DNA of 15,024 nucleotides, taken from contig JARRNO010000094.1 of NCBI GenBank assembly GCA_037384885.1, forward strand, positions 1 through 15,024, written 5' to 3'. The first letter of the stretch is position 1. Each line of letters starts with the position of its first letter. Shown piece by piece: positions 6,499-15,024 of this stretch. The notes under the pieces are model-generated. The model was not told the origin of the DNA. It did not search any database and worked only from the letters and a program-made list of their open reading frames with translations. Position numbers and translations under genes: made by a program. This DNA comes from JARRNO01 sp037384885 (GTDB lineage: Bacteria > Acidobacteriota > UBA4820 > DSQY01).

Positions 6499-6602
6499 CC
6501 GTGAATCGTCAGCCGTGAGTCGGGCCCGGCAGCGCCGGGACAAGGCAGAGGGAAGAGACGAAAGGGTAGACGCCGGAGGAGGCGCCTTGCGCCGTGAATC
6601 GT
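6499..6602 (+). repeat. Degenerate CCGTGAATCGT repeats
   Basis: Two exact copies of CCGTGAATCGT (6499-6509 and 6592-6602) and a diverged copy CCGTGAGTCG (6513-6522) lie among the palindromes; AACCGTTAG (6628-6636) may be a further decayed copy. Confidence 0.55.
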
Positions 6603-6607
6603 AAGCT

Positions 6608-6623
6608 GCGCGGCACGCCGCGC
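6608..6623. repeat. Perfect 7-bp inverted repeat, 2-base loop
   Basis: GCGCGGC (6608-6614) and GCCGCGC (6617-6623) flank AC, directly after the second CCGTGAATCGT repeat. Confidence 0.6.
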
Positions 6624-6643
6624 TGTTAACCGTTAGTGTTCAA

Positions 6644-6727
6644 GCGGGCCTACCTTTGCGGGACGGCGCTTCGCGCCGTGTGGCGTTCTTGGCTTGCAGG
6701 GGCCGAGCCCCGCAAAGGAAAGCCCGC
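6644..6727. repeat. Nested multi-hairpin element
   Basis: GCGGGC (6644-6649) pairs with GCCCGC (6722-6727), and just inside it CCTTTGCGGG (6653-6662) pairs perfectly with CCCGCAAAGG (6709-6718). The enclosed loop holds a perfect hairpin ACGGCGC/GCGCCGT with a TTC loop (6663-6679) stacked directly on the outer stem, and GGGGC/GCCCC (6699-6711), which competes with the outer right arm. The 84 bases could be a folded RNA, a small mobile repeat, or several palindromes side by side. Confidence 0.5.
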
Positions 6728-7033
6728 CCAATCTTTGCCCGCATAGGCACGCCCGAGACATACAAGACACCCGATACCTTTCACTAGACACTGGCCGCAA
6801 CGCGACCCGGCTGCGCGCCGTCATATTTTCCCGGGTTCTCCGCGCCGTTTTGACCCTGCGTGAAATCACACGCGCCCCGGACTCTGTGGAAATGGGCTTG
6901 AATGGGACATTTCGGGGCGGTTGCGCGCTAGGTGGTTCAACACCGGTTCGGCGTTGTCCGGCAACGGGGAATCCCCGTGCTTGGAAGGAATACGCAGATG
7001 TTGTACACTTCCTTCATTGGGGAGGTCAGGCGA

Positions 7034-7549
7034 ATGTCCGATCCCAGAATCGAGAATGCCAGGCAGCTCATGGCGGCTGGAAAGCTCGACGAGGCCATGG
7101 GTGTTCTGAAGGCGGCGCTGAAGGACGATCCCGCCAATGCAGATGTCAAGGCGCTCCTGGTGGAGATCCAGGAACGCTTGATGCTTCAGCTTCAAATCGA
7201 TGAGAAAATGAAACGAGTGCATCTCCTCCTGAAAGAAGGCTTCAAGGAGAACGCCCAGACCCTCCTGGAGGAAATTCTGAAAATCGACGGGCAAAACCGG
7301 GAGGCTTCGGAACTGCTCCAGCAGTTGAAGACCGGCGGCGAAGCGCCCGCCAAGCCTCCGGAGGCTCCGGCACCGCCCGCCGAGTCGCCGCCTGCCGCCG
7401 GTGTGGATTCTGAAGAGCTGCCCTTCGGCCCTCCCCAGCCCTTCGATGATTCCCAGGCCTTTCCAGAGGGCGGCCCAAAGCTGGACGAATCGGAGCCGTC
7501 TCCCCCCAGTCAACGCCGCCTCCGCTGGAGATCCCCCTTGAGCCGCTGA
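7034..7549 (+). CDS. TPR protein, N-terminal part (frameshifted from the next frame)
   Basis: The 171 residues starting at the ATG at 7034, chosen because GGGGAGG (7019-7025) lies eight bases upstream; the frame itself is open earlier. Residues about 3-35 (NARQLMAAGKLDEAMGVLKA) and 55-90 (RVHLLLKEGFKENAQTLLEE) are TPR-like helical pairs, followed by a Pro/Ala-rich linker. The last 14 residues or so (QRRLRWRSPLSR) are basic and out of character. The frame one base back, open from 7450, continues with more proline-rich linker and further TPRs into the next feature. A run of six C at 7502-7507 is the likely shift point. So this is probably the front of one protein of about 727 residues. The function of that protein is not recognised; TPRs suggest protein-protein contacts. 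Confidence 0.7.
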   Translation: MSDPRIENARQLMAAGKLDEAMGVLKAALKDDPANADVKALLVEIQERLMLQLQIDEKMKRVHLLLKEGFKENAQTLLEEILKIDGQNREASELLQQLKTGGEAPAKPPEAPAPPAESPPAAGVDSEELPFGPPQPFDDSQAFPEGGPKLDESEPSPPSQRRLRWRSPLSR

Positions 7550-7605
7550 CCGAAAGTGAAAATGCCGCGCCCGGGACGAGCCTGTCGCCCCAGGAAAAGG
7601 ACAAA

Positions 7606-9212
7606 GTGGACGGCTACATCGCCGAGGGGAAGGCGCTCTTTGATCAAGGGCGCTACCAGGAGGCGATCGATACCTGGTCGCGTGTCTTCATCGTCGACGA
7701 AGAAAGCCGGGAGGCTCAGGACCTCATTGACAAAGCAAAGGCGGGACTGGAACAGAGCCAGGGCGAATGGCAGACTTCCCTGACGGAAGGGATCGCCGCC
7801 TATACCGCCGGCGATCTCGCCAAGGCCGAAGGCCTCTTTCAGAAGGTTCTGGAGCGGTTTCCCGAAAACAGCGAAGCTCAGTATTATCTCTCGAGAATAC
7901 GGGGCCAGGGGGTTCCCGCGTCAGTCCCGGCTGCTCCGGCGGAAGCCCCGCCCGGACCTTCCCCTGCCGCACCCGCGCAAACGGGGAGCGAAACGCCGCC
8001 GGAGCCCTCGGGGTTTGAATTCGAGGATGACGCGCCGGCGCCCGGCAAGTTCGAATTTGAGTCAGGCACTCCTGAACCGCCCAAGGCGGAAGCTCCGCCC
8101 GCACCGCCAGGGCCCGTCCCCTCCCAGCCTCCGCCTCCGCCGCCCGGACGGTTCGAGCAGACGGAAGGCGGGGATGAAGAGTTCGTGCTGGAGCGGGGCG
8201 GAGAAGACGCCACCCCGCCCGATGCGCCGGCTGGCTCAGGCTCTTCCCCGCGGCCACGGGAGGATTCGTCATGGGACGACATCGCCCCGCCGCCTCCGGG
8301 GTTCGGAGCTGAATCCGGCCAAGGCGCGGCCGCGCCGGGCCCTCCGCCTCCTCCACCGCCGGCGCCCGGTTCTGAGGCGGGCGGGGCCGCCATGCCGCCC
8401 GGAAAAAAGCCCGCCGTGCGTAAGAAGGTCATCGGAGTCGGGGTGGGTATCGCCGCCGTGGCGGTGATCGCCGTTATCGGCGCCGTCATTTTCTGGCTGA
8501 CGTTCAGCAGCAATTCAGGCGCCGGGACTGCGCCGTCGGTTCCGGTCTCATCTGTGGGCCGCCACAAGCCCAAGATCAAACCGAAGCCCAAGCCCAAGGC
8601 GCCTGCGCCGTCGGCAGAGCAGAACCCGAACGGTGCGCAGGCGGAGCCGGCGCAACCGAAACCCATGACCGTGGACGAGCTGCTCGCGGCAGGAAAGGCT
8701 GCCGAGGGAAAGAAGGATTATCGCAAGGCCGCCGAACTCTACCGCGAGGCTCTGGCAAAGGATGCCCTGAATACAAAGGCCCAGAACGCCCTGGCCTCGG
8801 CGCAGGAAGCCTACGAGAAGCAGCAGGAGGAAGCCCGCAGAAACAAGGCCTTCCTCGAAAAATACCAGAAATCGACACAGGCCTTCCAAGATAAGGATTG
8901 GGCCGATTGCCTGAGACAAGCCTGGCGGCTTATCTACCCGGATGACACGCTGGCCTCGCAGCTCGGGAAGCGAAAGAGCATTCACGACCTGATCCGTGAC
9001 GGCTATTACAATTGGGCCGTCCAGGACCTGAAAGCCCAGAACATCCAGGGTGCGGTAAAGCATCTCAATGATCTGCTGGAATTTGACGGATCGGATGGGC
9101 AGGCGAAAAAGCTGAAGGCTTTCGCAGAGCGCTACACGAAAATGCCGCCGGACGACATTTACGCCGACACGGTCCAGGCGCTCACCTATCGTACACTTCC
9201 AGAGGAACCGTG

Positions 9213-9213
<1 letters not shown>
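7606..9213 (+). CDS. TPR and proline-rich single-pass membrane protein, main part
   Basis: The 535-residue frame from the GTG at 7606; the same frame is open back to 7450 and probably joins the preceding TPR segment. Residues about 3-35 and 60-100 are TPRs (GKALFDQGRYQEAIDTWSRV; GDLAKAEGLFQKVLERFPEN). Residues about 105-270 are acidic, Pro/Gly/Ala-rich and disordered, with runs of six prolines. A single membrane segment lies at about 275-297 (VIGVGVGIAAVAVIAVIGAV, then IFW), preceded by KKPAVRKK, so the N-terminal part should be cytoplasmic. A KPKIKPKPKPK stretch and a second TPR region (about 355-530) follow, probably on the periplasmic side. The layout recalls envelope-spanning TPR scaffolds such as FimV, but without its LysM domain. 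Its TGA overlaps the next gene's ATG by one base. Function unknown. Confidence 0.8.
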
Positions 9214-10753
<1,540 letters not shown>

Positions 10754-10757
<4 letters not shown>

Positions 10758-12571
10758 GCAGGCATAGAATGCACGTTCGAAAGTTGCTGGCCCTCATCGC
10801 CGTCCCCCTCCTTCTCGGGTGCGCGGTCCAGAAGAAACCCGCGCCCGTGGCGCTTAAAGTGCCCGTTCCTCCCGCGCCGAAGCTGGACCCTGCCGACATT
10901 CTCGCCTCGAAGATGCAGGCGCTGAACGAGAAGGCGCAGGACCCGGACCTGACCGACGAGCAGGCCCAGAAACTGACGCAGGACATGTCCGCCCTGATGG
11001 CGGCGTACCTGCAGGAGGGTCCCGAAGTACGCGGGTCGGTGAAGGTCCAGGACGCGCTGGACCAGATGTGCGACCTCTCCCTTCAGCTCGATCTAGACGC
11101 GAACTCGGCGCCGGATACTTACAGCATCGAAAGCCCTTCCCCCAAAGACAACCTGCTTCACGTGACCACCTTCCTCTCCTCTTCGGGGTTGAAGAAGACC
11201 TACGAGGCGGTGGAAGACGCTCAGAAATCGGTGAAGGTGGGCATTCCCATCCCCATGGACAACAAGGCCGTCCTGACCTACGTCAACCTCTACCAGACCA
11301 AGCTCAAGGACTGGTTCGAGCGGACCCTGGTTCGGGGTGAGCCCTACATCCCGCAGATCAAGAAAATCTTCAAGGACGAGGGCGTCCCGCCCGACCTGGT
11401 TTACCTGGCCATCGTGGAGTCGGGCTTCCGCACCCATGCGGTATCCAGAGCGAGAGCGGTCGGTCCCTGGCAGTTTATCGCCGGGACGGCCCGGCACTAT
11501 GGTTTGAAGGTCAATTTCTGGGAAGACCAGCGCCTCGATCCCCTGATGGGGGCCAGGGCCGCTGCCAGGTACCTGAGCACCCTCTACGGCATGTTTCATA
11601 ACTGGGAACTGGCGCTGGCAGCTTACAACGCCGGCGAAGCAAGAGTTCTGCGCGGCTTGAGGCGTCATCCCGGGGCGACGTTCTGGGATCTCAAAAGCTA
11701 CCGCCTGCTCCGGCGCGAGACACGGGAATATGTGCCCGCCATCCTGGCGGCCATCCTGATCGCCACCAATCCGAAAGCATACGGGTTTGATATTCCGGCC
11801 GATCCACCGCCGCCCAGCGCCGCCGTGACCATCAAGAACCCCACCGACGTGCGCGTTCTGGCCAAGTGCGCGAACGAGTCCGTGGAGCAGCTGCGAGCCA
11901 TGAATCCTTCGCTGAGGCGGTACATTACGCCGCCCTACACCTATGCCCTCCGCATCCCCGCGGACCGGCTGGACACCTTCGAGGCGAAGTACACCAAGAT
12001 CCCTCCGGAAGACCGTGTCAAGGTCGATATTCACATCGTACGCAGCGGAGAGAGCCTGTGGAGCATCGGGCGCCATTACGGCGTGCCCTATTCGGCCATC
12101 CGCATCGCGAACCGGCTTCGCTCCAACATGCTGCATCGGGGCCAGCGGCTGGTCATCCCCATCGGGATGGCCGCGCGGGATCCATCGCTCTACAGCGTGG
12201 GCCGGCGCAGCAGCGGCCGCCGCCACACCTATTACCGCGTCCGCCGCGGGGATTCTCTATACCTGATTTCCCTGCGGGCAGGCGTTTCGGTCTCCGCGAT
12301 CAAATCGCTCAATAATCTGCATTCAAACCTGATTCACCCGGGGCAGCGTCTGAAACTGATCGGATCAACCCGGATGGCCTCCAGGCGCCGGGGGAGGCTC
12401 AAGCACCCATCGCCGCGTCCCGGAACCCGGATGCACCACGTCCGGCGGGGGGACACGCTCTATGATCTGGCGCGCCGTTATGGCACCAGCGTCCGCGAGC
12501 TTTGCCGCCTCAACGGGATCTCGGCCCGCACGACGCTTCATCCCGGCGACAATCTTCTAATTCCCCGGTAG
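10754..12571 (+). CDS. mltD: Membrane-bound lytic transglycosylase with three LysM repeats (MltD-like lipoprotein)
   Basis: A 605-residue cell-wall enzyme that cleaves the glycan strands of peptidoglycan in the periplasm. The N-terminus is a lipoprotein signal: basic MSRHRMHVRK, then LLALIAVPLLLGC with the lipid-attachment Cys23. The SLT/GH23 domain spans about 210-330, with catalytic Glu222 in YLAIVESGFR, then GPWQFIAGTARHYGL and ALAAYNAGEARV. An MltD-type linker with degenerate binding sequence follows (about 355-420). Three LysM modules come next, starting near 428 (HIVRSGESLWSIG), 493 (YYRVRRGDSLYLIS) and 562 (HHVRRGDTLYDLA). The ATG at 10754 overlaps the previous stop as ATGA, suggesting coupling; an ATG five codons later, with AGCAGG before it, is an alternative. 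The 160 residues before the catalytic domain are helical and unassigned. Confidence 0.93.
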
Positions 12572-12629
12572 CCGGCCCCCATCCGAGAGAATTTGCCGGC
12601 GGCGCGGCCTCCTTCCCCCGTCTTTCCCC

Positions 12630-12658
12630 TTGAAAAGGCCGAGAGGCGGTCTTACCTT
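12630..12658 (+). promoter_or_regulatory. Possible promoter of prkA
   Basis: TTGAAA (12630-12635) is a good -35, but TACCTT (12653-12658), 17 bases later, is a poor -10. It lies between the mltD-like stop and the prkA ribosome binding site, where a promoter is needed. The only hairpin nearby is a pair of GCCGGC palindromes (12571-12576, 12595-12600), too weak to call a terminator. Confidence 0.3.
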
Positions 12659-12685
12659 CAAAAGTGGGTGTAAGGAGGTCCCATC

Positions 12686-14932
12686 ATGGCCGACAAACAC
12701 GAATGGCTCTCCTCCTGGGCGGAGAACCTGAAGAACTGCTTCAAAGAGGACCGGTGGATCAAGACGTTCGACGAGTATCTTCAAGATCTTGAGCGGCTTC
12801 CCTATTCCCTGAGCCGCAATGCGCCGCAGTATCTTACGGACGCCATCGACTACTTCGGAACGCGGGAGGAAAAGGGATTCGCCGGAACGGTCAAGCAGTT
12901 CAAAGTCTTTGACGCGCCCTTCGGGCGGCCGTCCGACCAGCCTCTATTCGGCCAAGAAAGCGCCGTGCAGGAAATCTATAGTGCGCTCAAGAACCTGGTT
13001 CTCGAGGGTCGTGCGGATCGAATCATCCATCTTCACGGTCCCAACGGGTCCGCCAAGAGTCTCATTGTCGAGCTGCTCATGCGGGGCTGCGAGGAGTATT
13101 CCAAGATTCCAGAAGGGGCGCGCTACACCTTCCACTGGGTTTTTCCCCGGGAGCGCGATCACGAGATGGGATTCGGCGGTCTCAAGGATGGGGGAGAGCG
13201 GACAAACCATACATCATACGCAAATCTTCCTTCCGAACAACTGGAAGCGAGAATCCCCTGCGACATGAACGACTCGCCCCTTTTGCTGCTGCCGGCCGAC
13301 CAGAGGAGAGAATTGCTGGAGCGGTGGATCGAGGGCGCATCACAGAAGGAGAAAGACGCCTTCCGGATGACTCACTACATCCTGGAGGGCGATCTTTGCC
13401 CCCGATGCCGCCAGATTTCCGATACCCTCCTGCACGAGTATGACGGGGACGTTTCCGAAGTCTTGAGACACGTCCAGGTGCGCCGCTATTTCTTCTCCAG
13501 GCGATACCGGCGCGGCGCGGTGGTGATTTCGCCTCAGCAGACGCCCGACGCGGCGGACCGGCAGCTGACCTTGGACCGGTCGCTCCAGCAGCTTCCCGCC
13601 AAGCTCCAGCACCTTAATTTCCATCAGCTCTTCGGCGATTTGGTGGATGCCAACAACGGCCTCGTGGAATTCTCCGATTTTCTCACGCGCGCAACGGAAA
13701 TGAACAAGTACCTGCTCTCTGCCACGGAGCGGGGCGAGGTGCAGCTCTCCAGCGTCAACATGTACACGAATACCGTGCTCTTCGCCTCATCGAACGAACG
13801 GAACCTGGATGCCTTTAAGGAGACGCCTGAATTCGCGTCTTTCAAGGGGCGGATGCTGTTGGTGGCTGTTCCGTACCTGTTGCAATGGAGAAAGGAACGC
13901 GGCCTGTGCGAGTCCATCCTGCAGCCCATTACGAGCTTCAAGCACATCGAACCTCACGTGGCGGAAACGGCAGCTCTCTGGGCCGTTCTGACGAGGTTGA
14001 ACAAACCTGAGGTGGACCACTTCGACTCAGACCAGCGCGATCTTGTCCGCCGGTTGACTCCATATCAGAAGACCCTTCTGTACGACGGCCGCCCGCTCAA
14101 CAAGGTGGCCAACTTTACGTCGCAGGAGCAGCGTGTCCTCAACGACCTCGTGCCGGAGATCCGCAGGGAATACGACGACACGCCCATCTACGAAGGCCGG
14201 TTCGGCGTGTCGCCCCGAGAAATCCGCGAAATTTTTTACGACACCGCCTACGGAAAGGACTGTCCCTGTTTGACCACGGAAGACGTTCTGCAGGAAATCG
14301 CCCGGTTCATCAAGGATAAGAGCCTCTACCTGTTCCTGCAGCTCAAGCCGGAAGAGGGCTACCACGATCCGGAAGGGTTCATCAACGTGGCGCGTGAATC
14401 TTACCTGGACGTTCTCGACCGGGAAGTCCTGACCGCCATGGAATTGGTGCCGGAAGGCGAATATGGAAAGGTCTTCGATCGTTATCTGAGGCACGTCCGG
14501 GCCTGGGTGCGCGGAGAAAAGGTCCACAACCCGGCGACCGGCGCCTGGGAAGCTCCCAATCCGCAGATCATGGAAGAGATGGAAGAGGTCCTGGACACCG
14601 GCGACGACGCAAGGCGTTACCGCGAGGAGATTCTGGCCAAGGCGGCCTCCTGGAGTCTCGAACATCCCGATGAAGCCATGGATGTGGAGGCGCTGTTTTC
14701 GGGCCAGCTCCAGCAGATCGCCAAGGCATACCACGACCGCGCCACCCAGGAAGTCGTAACCATCGGCCGGGACCTGCTGACGGTGGATCGACCTGAGTTT
14801 TCCGGACTGTCCGATGCTCGGAAGAAGGCGGCGAGGGAAACGCTGGCCCGCTTGGCGGACCGTTTCGGGTACTGCGAGCATTGCGCTCCCAGAGCGGTTG
14901 CTTTCCTTCTGGAATACCGTTACAGAACCTGA
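12686..14932 (+). CDS. prkA: PrkA family AAA+ serine protein kinase, long form
   Basis: A 748-residue member of the PrkA/YeaG family. In Escherichia coli and Bacillus these proteins act in nitrogen-starvation or sporulation responses, as a kinase or possibly an ATP-dependent protease. The AAA+ half carries the P-loop GPNGSAKS (118-125), LLSATERGEVQ, and a sensor-like VLFASSNERNLDAF. The later part has FGVSPREIREIF, the conserved YLDVLDREVLTA and FDRYLRHVRAWVRGEKVHNP. It is about 100 residues longer than E. coli YeaG (about 644), with extra sequence at about 150-260 holding CPRC (C238, C241) and a C-terminal CEHC (C730, C733). Together these could bind a metal. The start is set by a near-ideal TAAGGAGGT (12671-12679). 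The usual partners YeaH and YcgB/SpoVR are not in the window but could follow just beyond it. Confidence 0.92.
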   Translation: MADKHEWLSSWAENLKNCFKEDRWIKTFDEYLQDLERLPYSLSRNAPQYLTDAIDYFGTREEKGFAGTVKQFKVFDAPFGRPSDQPLFGQESAVQEIYSALKNLVLEGRADRIIHLHGPNGSAKSLIVELLMRGCEEYSKIPEGARYTFHWVFPRERDHEMGFGGLKDGGERTNHTSYANLPSEQLEARIPCDMNDSPLLLLPADQRRELLERWIEGASQKEKDAFRMTHYILEGDLCPRCRQISDTLLHEYDGDVSEVLRHVQVRRYFFSRRYRRGAVVISPQQTPDAADRQLTLDRSLQQLPAKLQHLNFHQLFGDLVDANNGLVEFSDFLTRATEMNKYLLSATERGEVQLSSVNMYTNTVLFASSNERNLDAFKETPEFASFKGRMLLVAVPYLLQWRKERGLCESILQPITSFKHIEPHVAETAALWAVLTRLNKPEVDHFDSDQRDLVRRLTPYQKTLLYDGRPLNKVANFTSQEQRVLNDLVPEIRREYDDTPIYEGRFGVSPREIREIFYDTAYGKDCPCLTTEDVLQEIARFIKDKSLYLFLQLKPEEGYHDPEGFINVARESYLDVLDREVLTAMELVPEGEYGKVFDRYLRHVRAWVRGEKVHNPATGAWEAPNPQIMEEMEEVLDTGDDARRYREEILAKAASWSLEHPDEAMDVEALFSGQLQQIAKAYHDRATQEVVTIGRDLLTVDRPEFSGLSDARKKAARETLARLADRFGYCEHCAPRAVAFLLEYRYRT

Positions 14933-14960
14933 ACCATACGATTACTTCGCCAAGAGAGAC

Positions 14961-15011
14961 TGCCGGCCTGGAATCTTAATTAAGGTTCCGGCATCCGGTT
15001 GCTTATCGGAT
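14961..15011 (+). terminator. Palindromic region downstream of prkA
   Basis: GGAATCTTAA (14970-14979) and TTAAGGTTCC (14980-14989) are fully self-complementary with one U-G pair, framed by TGCC (14961-14964) and GGCA (14990-14993). ATCCG (14994-14998) and CGGAT (15007-15011) form a second small hairpin. The position, about 40 bases after the stop, suits a terminator, but there is no U-run, so it may instead be a repeat or protein-binding palindrome. Confidence 0.35.
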
Positions 15012-15024
15012 TGCAGGTATCCGT

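Larger units (their letters stand above)
6192..7033. other. Gene-free, palindrome-rich intergenic block
   Basis: About 840 bases between divergently transcribed glyA and the TPR gene. I see no convincing coding frame. Instead there are about ten short GC palindromes with tiny loops, listed separately where strongest. Weaker ones are GCCGC/GCGGC (6437-6449), CCCGGC/GCCGGG (6525-6539), GGCGC/GCGCC (6581-6593) and ACGGGG/CCCCGT (6964-6978). Between them is purine-rich sequence with degenerate repeats: CCGTGAATCGT at 6499-6509 and 6592-6602, and CCGTGAGTCG at 6513-6522. Both flanking promoters must lie here, but I cannot point to one with confidence. The stretch 6730-6960 shows nothing clear. Confidence 0.6.

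Noticed and set aside
6303..6623. CRISPR array
   Set aside because: The palindromes differ in sequence and spacing and there are no constant repeats with similar-length spacers; no cas gene is present.
6694..7203. Plus-strand frame crossing the palindromic region into the TPR gene
   Set aside because: It lies in a different frame from the TPR gene, spans hairpin repeats, and has no motif or ribosome binding site.
11093..12226. Minus-strand open frame opposite the mltD-like gene
   Set aside because: Antisense of a gene with signal peptide, catalytic and LysM motifs; no support of its own.
12571..12600. Terminator after the mltD-like gene
   Set aside because: The two GCCGGC copies are each self-palindromic, 18 bases apart, and no U-run follows.
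14027..14881. Minus-strand open frame opposite prkA
   Set aside because: Shadow of PrkA; no start signal or domain.

Overview
The window is GC-rich and has densely packed, mostly overlapping or closely spaced genes. The protein set fits a Gram-negative anaerobic bacterium, most likely a Desulfobacterota (deltaproteobacterial) lineage such as a Syntrophobacter relative. It includes an Mrp/ApbC ATPase with an N-terminal MIP18 domain, a zinc-type HolB, a DUF151 nuclease-like protein, a long-form PrkA and an MltD-like LysM lipoprotein. This placement is inferred from family recognition; there is no rRNA or other phylogenetic marker here.

Left edge (1-993, accessory). A short remnant of an IS256-family transposase lies on the minus strand, with inverted repeats around it. 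It is followed on the plus strand by a complete VapBC-type toxin-antitoxin pair with overlapping stop and start and a recognisable promoter.

Minus-strand housekeeping block (1186-6191). In transcription order it reads glyA, a degenerate siroheme-synthase-like protein, mrp/apbC, holB, a DUF151 bifunctional-nuclease-like protein, and an unrecognised 91-residue protein. The first four are separated by 1 to 15 bases and look co-transcribed. The DUF151 gene has its own strong sigma70-type promoter, and a hairpin separates it from the 91-residue gene. The start of glyA looks frameshifted.

Intergenic block (6192-7033). About 840 bases without a gene contain about ten short, near-perfect GC palindromes and degenerate CCGTGAATCGT-type repeats. 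One nested multi-hairpin structure lies at 6644-6727.

Plus-strand block (7034-12571). A membrane-anchored, proline-rich TPR protein is split by an apparent one-base frameshift at a run of six C. It is followed, with overlapping stop/start codons, by an acyl-CoA carboxylase carboxyltransferase and an MltD-like lytic transglycosylase lipoprotein with three LysM repeats. The overlaps suggest translational coupling. A cell-envelope role fits the first and last genes but not obviously the middle one.

Right edge (12572-15024). A long-form PrkA protein kinase with a very strong ribosome binding site is followed by palindromic, terminator-like sequence. I found no clear new defence or mobile system. 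The best leads are the palindrome-rich intergenic block, the two apparent frameshifts, the degenerate siroheme-synthase-like gene and the cysteine-bearing long PrkA.
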